The notes beneath the pieces are model-generated. The model did no database searches. It worked only from the letters and a program-made list of their open reading frames with translations, and had not been told where the DNA came from. A stretch of 41,830 bases of DNA from Bacteroidota bacterium (GTDB lineage Bacteria; Bacteroidota; Bacteroidia; Chitinophagales; Chitinophagaceae). The first letter of the stretch is position 1; every line of letters starts with the position of its first letter. The position numbers and the translations under genes are program-made. Shown one piece after another: positions 8,032-16,699 of the stretch. The stretch lies in the NCBI GenBank assembly GCA_947461125.1, contig CANHHX010000014.1, positions 1 through 41,830 of the forward strand, read 5' to 3'.

Positions 8032-8449
8032 CCATTAAGGTGCCTAGTATTTTATCGTTCATTAAAGAGCTGATACGCTCCCAAGGATACCACTTAACAT
8101 CTTGCTCAAACTGCCACTGCACTATGGTTACAGCTTGACCAGGATTATAAATAAACCTGAATTTAGTGGTATAATTTGCTTCAGCTGTTTTCCAATTAGC
8201 TACTACAAGTGAATCAGACACAGAAACAATTTGCACTTGCTGACGCTTGTTGAGAGTGGTGCTATCCATCCCAACTATCCATAAATGCCAAGCTGATGTA
8301 TTTTGCACCAGTGGTAAAATAGATGCTGGCTTTGCTTTAATATTTACTGCACGAGATACAATATTATGAGAAGGGAGAAGTAATCCACCAAGGGTAAACA
8401 AAATAAAAAAAACAACTGCACTAATAATACCTAATTTAATCACACGCAT
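7988..8449 (-). CDS. Membrane-anchored SRPBCC (START-like) domain protein
   Basis: The 153-residue protein starts at 8449 (MRVIKLGIISAVVFF) with one strong N-terminal transmembrane helix. A START/polyketide-cyclase-like module follows: VSRAVNIKAKPASILPLVQN, then W-rich strands (TSAWHLWIVGMD, VTIVQWQFEQDVKWYPWERI) and a C-terminal helix MEKNLAKLQLVVEAN. Such domains form a hydrophobic ligand cavity, and no ligand can be inferred. The start lies one base after the stop of the upstream ABC-2 permease, so the two are surely one transcript. An in-frame TTG upstream would push the start into the permease and is unlikely. Confidence 0.75.
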   Translation of the reverse strand: MRVIKLGIISAVVFFILFTLGGLLLPSHNIVSRAVNIKAKPASILPLVQNTSAWHLWIVGMDSTTLNKRQQVQIVSVSDSLVVANWKTAEANYTTKFRFIYNPGQAVTIVQWQFEQDVKWYPWERISSLMNDKILGTLMEKNLAKLQLVVEAN

Positions 8450-8450
8450 T

Positions 8451-9560
8451 TTAATCCCATTTAAATGTTTTAAAAGCAATAGCATACACACCCACAATCC
8501 ACAAGCCTAGTATCAACAACTCTTTTCCGCAAGCAGCGAGAGAAGCGCCTTCAAAAGCGATATTGCGCATGGCGTTATTAAAGTGGGTTAACGGAAGTGC
8601 ATTGCAAATAGGTTGCAACCAAGTAGGAAAAGCTTCTACCGAAAAAAATGTGCCTGCTAATAAAAACTGCGGCAAGGTAAATAAATTTGCAAATGGCGGT
8701 ATGGTACTTTCGTTTTTAGCAAGCCCACTCACAATAAATCCAAAGCCCATAAACAAAACAAGGGCAATAAAACTTAAAAGCATAATGGTTGCAAAAGTAG
8801 TAAGACCGTGCACAAGTGTAAATCCAAATGCAAAATGCCCAACGCCTATTACAATAATAGCGGTTAATAATTGAAAAATAACCCTACTTAATGCTTCTCC
8901 TAATACAATATAAGCGCGCTTAATGGGCGTCGCATAAAAACGTTTTAACACAAGTTGTTGGCGCAAATTGAAAAATAAAAATGCAACTCCAAATACGCCT
9001 GAACTAAGTAAAGAAAAGCCGAGCTGTCCAGGCAGGATAAAGTCAATGGTTTTATAGGCTCTTCCAGGTATTTGTGAAATAGTAGCATCGACGCGCGCAA
9101 TAGTTTGGTTGTCTACAAAATATTTTTGATTCATACCTGCAATCACACCATTTAACACAGACTGCAATAGCTGAATATTTTGAGGCATGACAGCTCCGGA
9201 GCTTGTTATGTTAATGGTATACGCAGGACTTACCAAACCCGTTTTTGCAATCAGAAGATTTGCAGTAATTCTACCTTTTTCAAGTTCTTGCTGCAAGGTA
9301 TCAGGAGCTCCCTTTACGATTTTAATACTATTAATATTTGTAAGTGCTATATAAACAGGGCTCGTGGTATCTGAATTAGGATCGATAGCAATTTTAACGG
9401 ATGTTTTGCCATTGCCGCCACCGATAAATCCAAAAACCAAAATAAATATGAGCGGAAAAGCGATACTAAAAACGACCGCCGAAGGACTACGCAAAATAGC
9501 TTGTAAGCTACCCTTTGTAATAGCCAGCATCGCTCTTAATTGACTATAATTTGAAGGCAT
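8451..9560 (-). CDS. ABC-2 type transporter permease
   Basis: The 369-residue membrane protein has the ABC-2 layout: a transmembrane helix (VVFSIAFPLIFILVFGFIG), a large extracytoplasmic region of about 130 residues, and then five to six helices. These include the FFNLRQQLVLKRFYATPI segment and PLTHFNNAMRNIAFEG, both typical of DrrB/YhhJ-like permeases. I chose the ATG at 9560 over a TTG at 9569 that abuts the sppA stop. It is sandwiched between sppA and the SRPBCC gene. No ATPase gene adjoins it, so its ATPase partner must lie elsewhere. Substrate unknown. Confidence 0.88.
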   Translation of the reverse strand: MPSNYSQLRAMLAITKGSLQAILRSPSAVVFSIAFPLIFILVFGFIGGGNGKTSVKIAIDPNSDTTSPVYIALTNINSIKIVKGAPDTLQQELEKGRITANLLIAKTGLVSPAYTINITSSGAVMPQNIQLLQSVLNGVIAGMNQKYFVDNQTIARVDATISQIPGRAYKTIDFILPGQLGFSLLSSGVFGVAFLFFNLRQQLVLKRFYATPIKRAYIVLGEALSRVIFQLLTAIIVIGVGHFAFGFTLVHGLTTFATIMLLSFIALVLFMGFGFIVSGLAKNESTIPPFANLFTLPQFLLAGTFFSVEAFPTWLQPICNALPLTHFNNAMRNIAFEGASLAACGKELLILGLWIVGVYAIAFKTFKWD

Positions 9561-9569
9561 AATGATCAA

Positions 9570-11327
9570 TTAGTGAACAGTGATAGCATACGGCAATTTA
9601 GCCTGCGGTACGCCAATCATCGATTTTACTTTTTTAACTTGCTGCATCATGAACACTTGGTCTGCACCTAGCTCAGATTCAATTAATTGCAACGAAACAG
9701 TTCGCTTGTAATTATTAAAGAGTTGCTCCAAAATGTTCTTTTTTTCTGGATACTCTTTTAGTTTATAGCTTTTAACTTTTGCCATCGATGCTGCTGCTTT
9801 AATAGCATCTGAAAGTGTGCCAATCTCATCCACAAGTCCAACAGTCAACCCTCTTGTCCCCGTCCAAACGCGGCCCTGCGCAATACTATCTACGTATTCT
9901 AAATCTCGGTTGCGACCCTCAGAAACACGTGACTTGAAAGTATTGTAAATAGAATCGGTAGAAGACTGAAAAAACTTTTTTTCAGGTTCTGTAAGTGCAC
10001 GATCCATACTTCCCATATCAGCAAAAGGGCCCGTTCTCACTCTATCCGTAGTAATGCCAACTTTATTTTTCAAAAACGACTCTATATTTGGAACAATGCT
10101 AAAAACACCGATTGACCCAGTAATCGTAGAGGCATTGGCAAACACTTTGTTGGCGTTACAAGCAATGTAATAACCCCCCGATGCAGCAACGTCACCCATC
10201 GAAACAACCACTGGCTTTTCTTTTTTAGCTAGGCTTACTTCACGCCAAATAACATCACTTGCGAGTGCGCTACCTCCTGGCGAATTAACACGTAAAACAA
10301 TGGCTTTAACCGATTTATCCAAACGCGCTTTTCGGATGAGCTCTTTATAATCATCACTAGCTACCTGCTCATCTGTACCTGAACCACTAATGATATCGCC
10401 GCTTGCATAAATTACAGCAATTTTTTCTGATGCAGAAGACTCATTAAGGGTTACAGATTTTGCATATTCACCAAAATAAATAAAATTAATTTTTGAATTG
10501 ACCGCCAAATTTAAACGGCCGGTAATTTCGTTTTTAACTTGATCATCATATTTCAATCCATCTATTAAATTGTATTTGACAGCGTCTGCAGCAGTTTGAA
10601 TTTTACCTTCAACAGCTAGCGATCGTATAAGCGCAGTATCTAAATTACGCGCAGCAGCAGTCTGGTATAAGAATTGATTGTATAAATCACCTAGCCATAC
10701 GCTTGTTTGTAAGCGGTTCGCTTCTGTCATTTGTGTTTCACGAAGTGGTTCGGTAGCACTTTTAAATTTACCCGCATAAAATATTTGAGGCTTAATTTCT
10801 AGTTTATCAAGCATGCCTTTTAAGAATAAAAGATTGCTTGAAAAGCCTGCCCACTCTAACCCGCCTTGCGGATGCACAAAAATCTTTTGTGCTACATTAG
10901 CTACAGAATATCCTTTTTGCGTAATTGTTTCGCCATAAGCCACTACAAACTTTTTAGACTTTCTAAAATCAAGTAGCGCTTTTCTGATTTCCTCAGAAGC
11001 CGCAAATCCATTTACATTGGAACTCGCCAAAATATAAATTCCTTTGACATTTTCATCTTTTTTAGCATGCTCAATAAGTCTGACCATATCAAATAAAGAA
11101 GGTGTTTCAAAATCTTCGTCGGTGGTTAGTGACGCAAATGGATTTTCTTGTACGGTTTCTTTGTAGGGCTTGGATAAGTCTAATACCAATACCGCATCGG
11201 AACCAATGAGCGGTTTATCGGAACTAGATGCAGAAGCTGCAACTCCAATTAATACCATAACACCTAAAATTGAAAACACAATGAGTGCCAATAAACTGGC
11301 AATAAATATTTTAAAAAAGCTCTTCAT
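9570..11327 (-). CDS. sppA: Signal peptide peptidase SppA, long (67 kDa) type
   Basis: This membrane-bound serine protease cleaves signal peptide remnants in the inner membrane. The 585-residue protein has an N-terminal transmembrane helix (residues 5-30) and two tandem ClpP-like halves, as in E. coli SppA. The Lys of the Ser-Lys dyad lies in AGKFKSATEP (about 185-194). The nucleophile is S383 in DVAASGGYY, and RVNSPGGSA (346-354) forms the oxyanion region. Length is that of the two-domain form. It heads sppA-permease-SRPBCC and is divergent from folK, with a 14-bp palindrome in between. Confidence 0.95.
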   Translation of the reverse strand: MKSFFKIFIASLLALIVFSILGVMVLIGVAASASSSDKPLIGSDAVLVLDLSKPYKETVQENPFASLTTDEDFETPSLFDMVRLIEHAKKDENVKGIYILASSNVNGFAASEEIRKALLDFRKSKKFVVAYGETITQKGYSVANVAQKIFVHPQGGLEWAGFSSNLLFLKGMLDKLEIKPQIFYAGKFKSATEPLRETQMTEANRLQTSVWLGDLYNQFLYQTAAARNLDTALIRSLAVEGKIQTAADAVKYNLIDGLKYDDQVKNEITGRLNLAVNSKINFIYFGEYAKSVTLNESSASEKIAVIYASGDIISGSGTDEQVASDDYKELIRKARLDKSVKAIVLRVNSPGGSALASDVIWREVSLAKKEKPVVVSMGDVAASGGYYIACNANKVFANASTITGSIGVFSIVPNIESFLKNKVGITTDRVRTGPFADMGSMDRALTEPEKKFFQSSTDSIYNTFKSRVSEGRNRDLEYVDSIAQGRVWTGTRGLTVGLVDEIGTLSDAIKAAASMAKVKSYKLKEYPEKKNILEQLFNNYKRTVSLQLIESELGADQVFMMQQVKKVKSMIGVPQAKLPYAITVH

Positions 11328-11350
11328 AGCAATAGATTAAAATAAAAGCA

Positions 11351-11364
11351 GAACAATATTGTTC
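11351..11364. promoter_or_regulatory. Perfect 14-bp palindrome between sppA and folK
   Basis: GAACAATATTGTTC is fully self-complementary and lies 24 bases upstream of the sppA ATG, in the 95-base divergent gap. It has the size and position of a dimeric regulator's operator. A perfect palindrome of this length is expected a few times by chance in 40 kb, so only the location makes it suggestive. Confidence 0.35.
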
Positions 11365-11368
11365 ACAA

Positions 11369-11401
11369 TTGGATTTAAAGACGTGAAATTAAAGATATTT
11401 G
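11369..11401 (+). promoter_or_regulatory. Candidate folK promoter
   Basis: TTG at 11369-11371, a 22-base spacer and GATATTTG at 11394-11401 differ from the TTG-N17-23-TAnnTTTG consensus at one position (G for the first T). The transcript would start near 11406, giving a short leader before the folK ATG at 11423. Confidence 0.45.
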
Positions 11402-11422
11402 AGGCGATTAACGGGGTAATTT

Positions 11423-11902
11423 ATGAACACAGCATATTTACTGATAGGCGGGAATTTAGGGGACCGAGCGGCTTATTTACAGCTAGCACTTAAGCATATC
11501 GAAGCCCTTTGCGGAAAGATTACCAGCAGTTCCTCTATTTATGAAACCGCCGCCTGGGGCAATACCAACCAGCCTGCCTTTTACAACCAAGCCATCCAGT
11601 TAATTACCCCAATGGCTCCGGAAGATCTTTTAGAACAACTTTTAGCCATAGAATTGGAGATGGGTAGGGTTCGCACCCAAAAATATGGCCCTAGAACCAT
11701 TGATTTGGACATTTTAATGATTGATGACAAGGTTCTAGACACCCCAAATCTATCCATACCTCACCCCCAACTGCAACATCGCCGATTTGCACTCCTCCCC
11801 CTTACAGAGATAGCTCCATCGCTCCGTCACCCTGTTTTAGATAAATCGGTAAGCGAACTGCTCGTAAATTGCACGGACACCCTTGATGTGCAAAAAAAAT
11901 AA
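11423..11902 (+). CDS. folK: 2-amino-4-hydroxy-6-hydroxymethyldihydropteridine pyrophosphokinase
   Basis: HPPK transfers pyrophosphate from ATP to 6-hydroxymethyl-dihydropterin in folate synthesis. The 159-residue protein has LIGGNLGDRAAYL at the N-terminus, the YETAAWGNTNQPAFYNQ pterin region, and the family signature GPRTIDLDILMIDD with both magnesium-binding aspartates. It is followed by IPHPQLQHRRFALLPLTEIAP. Length is normal. It is followed by a hairpin terminator and then a deoxynucleoside kinase in the same direction. I recall folK being linked or fused to such kinases in other Bacteroidota, but cannot check that here. Confidence 0.96.
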   Translation: MNTAYLLIGGNLGDRAAYLQLALKHIEALCGKITSSSSIYETAAWGNTNQPAFYNQAIQLITPMAPEDLLEQLLAIELEMGRVRTQKYGPRTIDLDILMIDDKVLDTPNLSIPHPQLQHRRFALLPLTEIAPSLRHPVLDKSVSELLVNCTDTLDVQKK

Positions 11903-11906
11903 AGGC

Positions 11907-11931
11907 AAAAGCCAAGTTCGGCTTTATTTTT
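11907..11931 (+). terminator. Hairpin terminator after folK
   Basis: AAAGCC (11908-11913), a 6-base loop and GGCTTT (11920-11925) are followed by ATTTTT. It begins 5 bases after the folK stop. The stem is only 6 bp, so read-through into the kinase gene at 11947 is plausible. Confidence 0.55.
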
Positions 11932-11946
11932 ACCCATTGAGAATGA

Positions 11947-12585
11947 ATGTATATGAAGCATCAGTTTATTACAATTGAGGGGAATATTGGAGCGGGTAAA
12001 ACAACCCTATCAAGCATACTAGCACAAAAACTAAATGCGAAACTGATTTTAGAAGAATTTGCAGACAACCCTTTTTTGCCAAAATTTTACGAAAAGCCAG
12101 ATCAATACGCCTTTCCATTGGAGCTTTTTTTTATGGCTGAACGGTATAAGCAACTTAAAGATTTTTTAAACACTCAAGACTTATTTCAACAAGTAACTAT
12201 TTCGGATTACTTATTTACAAAATGCTTATTGTTTGCAAAAGTGAATTTACCCAGTGAAGAGTTTAGACTTTACCAGAAATTATTTGATATCATTCACCAA
12301 CAAATAAGCATTCCAGATATTTTAATTTATTTACACGCACCTGTTCAAAAACTTCAAGAAAATATCAAAAAAAGAAATAGAAGCTACGAGCAGGATATTA
12401 AAGACGATTACTTGTTTAATTTACAGGAAACCTATACCAGTTACATCAAACAACACAACATTAAAACCATTTTTATTGATGCGAGTAACGCCGATTTTAT
12501 TGGTAACGACAAACATGTACAGGTGGTTTTAGATGCACTCGAAAAAGACTTACCACAGGGACAACACTATTTTAATTTACCCTAA
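11947..12585 (+). CDS. Divergent deoxynucleoside kinase-family protein linked to folK
   Basis: The 212-residue protein has the dNK fold: P-loop EGNIGAGKTT (11-20), the EEFADNPFLPKFYE substrate-helix region (36-49), IPDILIYLHAP, and a LID-like KKRNRSYEQDI. In the position where the family and the paralogue at 26790 have (E/D)R-S/T (IQDRTIYED there), this protein reads ISDYLFTKC (85-93). The aspartate is kept but the arginine is a tyrosine (Y88). Substrate preference or activity may therefore differ. It could start at 11947 or at the next Met at 11953. MFS gene 12602 follows after 16 bases. Confidence 0.85.
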   Translation: MYMKHQFITIEGNIGAGKTTLSSILAQKLNAKLILEEFADNPFLPKFYEKPDQYAFPLELFFMAERYKQLKDFLNTQDLFQQVTISDYLFTKCLLFAKVNLPSEEFRLYQKLFDIIHQQISIPDILIYLHAPVQKLQENIKKRNRSYEQDIKDDYLFNLQETYTSYIKQHNIKTIFIDASNADFIGNDKHVQVVLDALEKDLPQGQHYFNLP

Positions 12586-12601
12586 CAGCTAGACCAACCT
12601 A

Positions 12602-13861
12602 ATGCAACAAGAACCGACTTCAACCCTAACAAAACACGATCCGTTTGAAGCCATGCGGATTGCTGAATTTAGGCATCTCATGTTTGGGCGGTTTTTGTTT
12701 ATTATGGGGCTTCGCATGATGGGTACACTTGTTGGCTGGTGGATATACGAACTTACCAATGAACCTTTTGCTATTGGACTAATTGGTTTATCAGAAGTCA
12801 TACCTGCGGTTTCATTATCACTATATGCCGGACATATTATTGATATCAGTGAAAAAAGAAAACTCCTACTAACCGGGGTGGCACTTTATTTTACTTGCGC
12901 CGTATTTTTGTTACTCTTATCTACCAGTTTTACAGCTAGCCAAATAAGTAAACATTGGATTGCATTTAGTATTTACATTGCTATTTTTTTTACCGGCGTA
13001 TTTAGATCTTTTACGGGCCCTACATTTGGTACCATCCTATCTGCTATTGTGCCTAAAACAACCATTCAAAATGCCACAACTTGGGGACAAGGCATTTGGC
13101 TAGGCGCCTCTGTTACAGGCCATGCGATTGTTGGTTTTTTAATTGCCCTTTTAGGAAATACTGGTTCTTTGGCCATTATTTGTACCCTCGTTTTTGCGGG
13201 CTATTTATTTATGTACCAGCTAAAACCCAAGCCATCACTCAACGAGCCAGGTGAGAAAAAAACATTGGAAAGTGTAAAGGAAGGACTTAGGTATGTATAT
13301 CAAACCAAAGAGTTATTCGGCGCCTTAACGCTCGATTTATTTGCCGTTTTATTTGGGGGCGCCGTTGCAATGATTCCTGTGTTTGCAAAAGACATTTTAA
13401 ATGTAGGGCCTATTGGTTTTGGCTGGCTCAATGCAGCATCAGACATTGGTTCAGTGATTGTGATTATATTACTCACTGCATTCCCATTAAAAAAAGCACA
13501 AGGAAAAAAACTACTGATATCGGTGGCCATTTTTGGAATTTGCATCATTGTATTTGCATTATCCAAATCATTCTGGCTCACCTTTATCGTGCTGCTCATT
13601 AGTGGTATTGTGGATGGTATAAGTGTTGTTATACGTGGCACCATATTACAACTCAAAACGCCCGACAATATGCGCGGGCGTGTAATGAGTGTAAATTCTA
13701 TGTTTATCAATAGCAGCAATGAATTTGGCCAGTTTGAAAGTGGCGTTGCTGCTAAAATGATGGGCGTAGTTCCCAGTGTTGTTTTTGGTGGCTGTATGAC
13801 ACTTTTAGTGGTGATTATCACCTGGTTTAAAGCGCCAACACTCAAAGAAATGGAATACTAA
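12602..13861 (+). CDS. MFS transporter, EntS-like (MFS_3) family
   Basis: The 419-residue protein has about twelve hydrophobic segments in two halves. Family landmarks include FRHLMFGRFLFIMGLRMMG at the start of helix 1, LYAGHIIDISEKRKLLL in the loop 2-3 position, FRSFTGPTFGTILSAIVPK, and a late RGTILQLKTPDNMRGRVMSV, the last typical of enterobactin-exporter-like MFS proteins. Substrate cannot be inferred. It is the last gene of folK-kinase-MFS. Its TAA stop overlaps the stop of the convergent M1 peptidase (shared bases 13858-13861). Confidence 0.9.
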   Translation: MQQEPTSTLTKHDPFEAMRIAEFRHLMFGRFLFIMGLRMMGTLVGWWIYELTNEPFAIGLIGLSEVIPAVSLSLYAGHIIDISEKRKLLLTGVALYFTCAVFLLLLSTSFTASQISKHWIAFSIYIAIFFTGVFRSFTGPTFGTILSAIVPKTTIQNATTWGQGIWLGASVTGHAIVGFLIALLGNTGSLAIICTLVFAGYLFMYQLKPKPSLNEPGEKKTLESVKEGLRYVYQTKELFGALTLDLFAVLFGGAVAMIPVFAKDILNVGPIGFGWLNAASDIGSVIVIILLTAFPLKKAQGKKLLISVAIFGICIIVFALSKSFWLTFIVLLISGIVDGISVVIRGTILQLKTPDNMRGRVMSVNSMFINSSNEFGQFESGVAAKMMGVVPSVVFGGCMTLLVVIITWFKAPTLKEMEY

Positions 13862-15726
13862 TCCGGTATTACTAATTTATTATTACTTCTATTAACATCG
13901 GCCATTCGTAGTGATGGATCAATTTCGATGGTCTTGATATCTTTAATTGATTTTGAAATAGCAACTTGATAAACTGGATCCACCCATTTCCATGCTGCAT
14001 GCACTGTTCTTGGCGTATTTCCCTCTACTGGTTTTTCACCAAATTGCAAATTAAGCGGTACATAATGCATTTCTTGCGACCCGTCTTTGTAGGTTACTAA
14101 AACATCAATTGGCATTGGCATTTTCCCTACACGTTTAATGGTAATGTTTGTTTTATCATTAACAAGGTTGATATCCCCTACTGCATAATCAATTGTTTTG
14201 GTAGAATTAATCCAGTACTCTTTGTACCAATCCAGTTCTAACCCACTTCGTTTTTCTGCAACCCTAATAAAATCATTTGGATTGGGGTGTTTAAAACGCC
14301 ATGCATTGTAATAATCAATTAATACCCTGTCTCTAACAGAGTCACCAATTACATAACCCAACTGACTCATAAATACAGCCCCTTTACTATAAGAAGAAGT
14401 GCTATACGAAAGGTTGGTATTGTAATGATCCGAATGTGTACTAGCAGGTTCATCAAAAGGACTCTTTGTTAAACTAATATAACTTCTGTAAGAACCATCA
14501 TACGGGAAACCCTTAGTGCCATTGAGTTCTGCTAATACGCGTGTACTTGCATAATCTGTAAAACCTTCATCCATCCATGGATACAACGACTCGTTAGAAC
14601 CCATGAGCATTTGATACCAGGTATGCATCCATTCGTGAATGGCAGTACCAACACTCGCACTTTTAAGGAGTGTGCCCATCGGGTATTCCATACCACCATC
14701 ACCACCCTGAATAAATGTGTATGTCTTGTAAGGGTAAACACCAAAAGTTTTTGCAATGATTGGGTATGCATTGTTTACCACATCTGCCATTTTTTGCCAA
14801 TTGTTTTCCAAAGAATCAACAGCTTTGTAAACTACTCTAATTACTGGACCCCCTCCCGCAGGTTTACGCATAATCATTTTATAGGTAGGATCTGCGGCCC
14901 ACATAAAATCATGCACATTGTAGGCTTGCCATTTCCAAGTTTTAGTATCCCCAGATGTATTGATAAGTTTTGCACCAGGAGTTTCATAACCCATACCCAT
15001 TTCTTGTGGATTTTGCAAGTCGCCACCTGCTGCCACAAAATAATTTTTATCGATGGTAATGTTTACATCAAAATCACCCCACACGCCATAAAATTCTCTG
15101 GCAATGTACTGGTTGGCATGCCAACCTTGATAATCATATTCTGCTACCTTTGGATACCATTGGCTCATACTATAACGAATCCCTTCTTTATTGTCTCTTC
15201 CACTTCTTCTCACTTGAAGCGGCACTTGTGCTTCAAATGACACTTCCATTTGCACAGATGATTTTGGCAATAGAGGTTTTGCTAAAACAACTTCAAGAAT
15301 GGTTTCATGTTCTTTTAATACTTGTGCTACACCATTTATTTTTACATACTTAACGTTTTGGTAGCCAATTTCGGAAGGCGTTAATTTACTGATACGGTCT
15401 TTAACACGGGCATCCCAGTCAAGTCCATCACTCATTTTAGAAGCAGGTCTGATTTGAATTTGACCAAGCTCTCTACTTCTAATATCCATACTGCTCCCTG
15501 GCTGAAAGGCATTCCAATAGGTATGAAAAAATATCTTATTAAGTGTATCGGGAGAATTGTTGGTGTACACGATTTTTTCGGTACCATTCATTTTATTGGT
15601 AACCACATCCATATTTACGTTAATCGTATACTTGATGCGTTGTTGCCAGCGATCTGGCTGTGCAAGAAGCGATGTAGCATTTGTTAGTAATAGACATACA
15701 AATCCAAACAATAAAATCTTTTTCAT
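13858..15726 (-). CDS. M1 family zinc metallopeptidase (aminopeptidase-like), exported
   Basis: The 622-residue protein has a signal peptide (MKKILLFGFVCLLLTNATSLLAQ), a beta-rich N-terminal domain with RYSMSQWYPKVAEYDYQGWH, and a gluzincin catalytic domain. The zinc site is HEWMH at 364-368 with the third ligand E387 exactly 18 residues on, in WMDEGFTDYAS. GGMEYP (344-349) replaces the G-x-M-E-N exopeptidase motif, keeping the Glu that binds the substrate N-terminus. It should act in the periplasm or at the cell surface. There is no type IX sorting domain at the C-terminus. It is the last gene of the long minus-strand run. Confidence 0.93.
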   Translation of the reverse strand: MKKILLFGFVCLLLTNATSLLAQPDRWQQRIKYTINVNMDVVTNKMNGTEKIVYTNNSPDTLNKIFFHTYWNAFQPGSSMDIRSRELGQIQIRPASKMSDGLDWDARVKDRISKLTPSEIGYQNVKYVKINGVAQVLKEHETILEVVLAKPLLPKSSVQMEVSFEAQVPLQVRRSGRDNKEGIRYSMSQWYPKVAEYDYQGWHANQYIAREFYGVWGDFDVNITIDKNYFVAAGGDLQNPQEMGMGYETPGAKLINTSGDTKTWKWQAYNVHDFMWAADPTYKMIMRKPAGGGPVIRVVYKAVDSLENNWQKMADVVNNAYPIIAKTFGVYPYKTYTFIQGGDGGMEYPMGTLLKSASVGTAIHEWMHTWYQMLMGSNESLYPWMDEGFTDYASTRVLAELNGTKGFPYDGSYRSYISLTKSPFDEPASTHSDHYNTNLSYSTSSYSKGAVFMSQLGYVIGDSVRDRVLIDYYNAWRFKHPNPNDFIRVAEKRSGLELDWYKEYWINSTKTIDYAVGDINLVNDKTNITIKRVGKMPMPIDVLVTYKDGSQEMHYVPLNLQFGEKPVEGNTPRTVHAAWKWVDPVYQVAISKSIKDIKTIEIDPSLRMADVNRSNNKLVIPD

Positions 15727-15764
15727 TTTTTACTCAATTAAAGTGTGCCAATAAAATTAAGGAA

Positions 15765-16430
15765 TTATTCGGCGCCAGCAACGACAATTACAATTTCGCC
15801 TTTCACCGATTTTGACTCAAAGTATACCGCCAACTCTTGTAAAGTTCCCTGCTTGTTTTCTTCAAACATTTTGGTAAGCTCTCTGCTCACACTAGCTGTC
15901 CGGTCTGCGCCAAAATAGACGGCCAACTCTTTCAGGGTTTTTACAAGTCGCATAGGACTTTCATATAAAATGATGGTACGAGGTTCGACAGCCAATTCTT
16001 TTAACATGGTTTGTCTGCCTTTTTTTAAAGGTAAAAATCCTTCAAAAACAAACCGGTTGGTAGGAATACCGCTATTAACTAGCGCCGGCACAAAAGCAGT
16101 AGCACCAGGCAAACATTCTACCTTAATCCCTTCTTTGATACATTCACGAACGAGTAAAAAGGCAGGGTCAGAAATACCAGGGGTGCCTGCATCTGTTATG
16201 AGTGCAAAGGTTTTGCCGCCTTTTAACTGATTCACCAAATGCTCAACTATTTTGTGTTCGTTGTGCTGATGATAGGGAGATAATGGTTTTTGAATTTGGT
16301 AGTGCTGGAGTAGTTTAGAAGAAGTTCGAGTGTCTTCACACAAAATAACATCTACCGATTGCAACACTTCAACACCCCTAAAAGTCATGTCTTTTAAATT
16401 ACCAAGTGGTGTAGGAACCAGGTATAGCAT
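15765..16430 (-). CDS. rsmI: 16S rRNA 2'-O-ribose methyltransferase RsmI
   Basis: RsmI methylates C1402 of 16S rRNA with SAM. The 221-residue tetrapyrrole-methylase-fold protein begins with LYLVPTPLGNLKDMTFRGVEVL and has CEDTRTSSKLLQHY (31-44). The family signature LITDAGTPGISDPAF spans 77-91, and GATAFVPALVNSGIPTNRFVFEGFLP follows. It is shorter than the roughly 285-residue E. coli enzyme because the C-terminal extension is absent, as is common in this phylum. It lies 20 bases after purS. Confidence 0.95.
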   Translation of the reverse strand: MLYLVPTPLGNLKDMTFRGVEVLQSVDVILCEDTRTSSKLLQHYQIQKPLSPYHQHNEHKIVEHLVNQLKGGKTFALITDAGTPGISDPAFLLVRECIKEGIKVECLPGATAFVPALVNSGIPTNRFVFEGFLPLKKGRQTMLKELAVEPRTIILYESPMRLVKTLKELAVYFGADRTASVSRELTKMFEENKQGTLQELAVYFESKSVKGEIVIVVAGAE

Positions 16431-16450
16431 GGCTTTGGGGTTAATACAAC

Positions 16451-16699
16451 TTATGCTAAAAATTCAATTTCAAAATATTCCATCACTGCATTAGCGAGTA
16501 ATTGTCTACTAGCATTTTCTGCAATCACAGTAGCAGCTTCTTTACTATCTGCTTCGATTTGTAAGTTTATATTTTTACCTACACGCACATCCTGAACAGT
16601 TGTGAGTCCTAAATTATGAAGCCCACTTAAAACTGCTTTACCCTGAGGATCTAATAAATCTTTTAAGGGCATTACCTTAATCTGAACATTGAAAATCAT
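16451..16699 (-). CDS. purS: Phosphoribosylformylglycinamidine synthase subunit PurS
   Basis: PurS is the small structural subunit joining PurL and PurQ in the FGAM synthase of purine synthesis. The 82-residue protein has the family pattern LLDPQGKAVLSGLHNLG, VQDVRVGKNINLQIEAD and an Ala-rich helix ENASRQLLANAVMEYFEIE. I chose the ATG at 16699, which overlaps the pssA stop in an ATGA, over a TTG 9 bases upstream. No purL or purQ is in the window. Its place between pssA and rsmI is an unrelated context. Confidence 0.9.
   Translation of the reverse strand: MIFNVQIKVMPLKDLLDPQGKAVLSGLHNLGLTTVQDVRVGKNINLQIEADSKEAATVIAENASRQLLANAVMEYFEIEFLA

Noticed and set aside
13300-13845. 181-codon minus-strand open frame opposite the MFS gene
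   Set aside because: It is an antisense shadow of a clear membrane transporter, without promoter or domain features.
14611-15240. 209-codon plus-strand open frame opposite the M1 peptidase
   Set aside because: It lies wholly antisense to a gene with intact catalytic motifs, is rich in Cys, His and Phe, and shows no family features.
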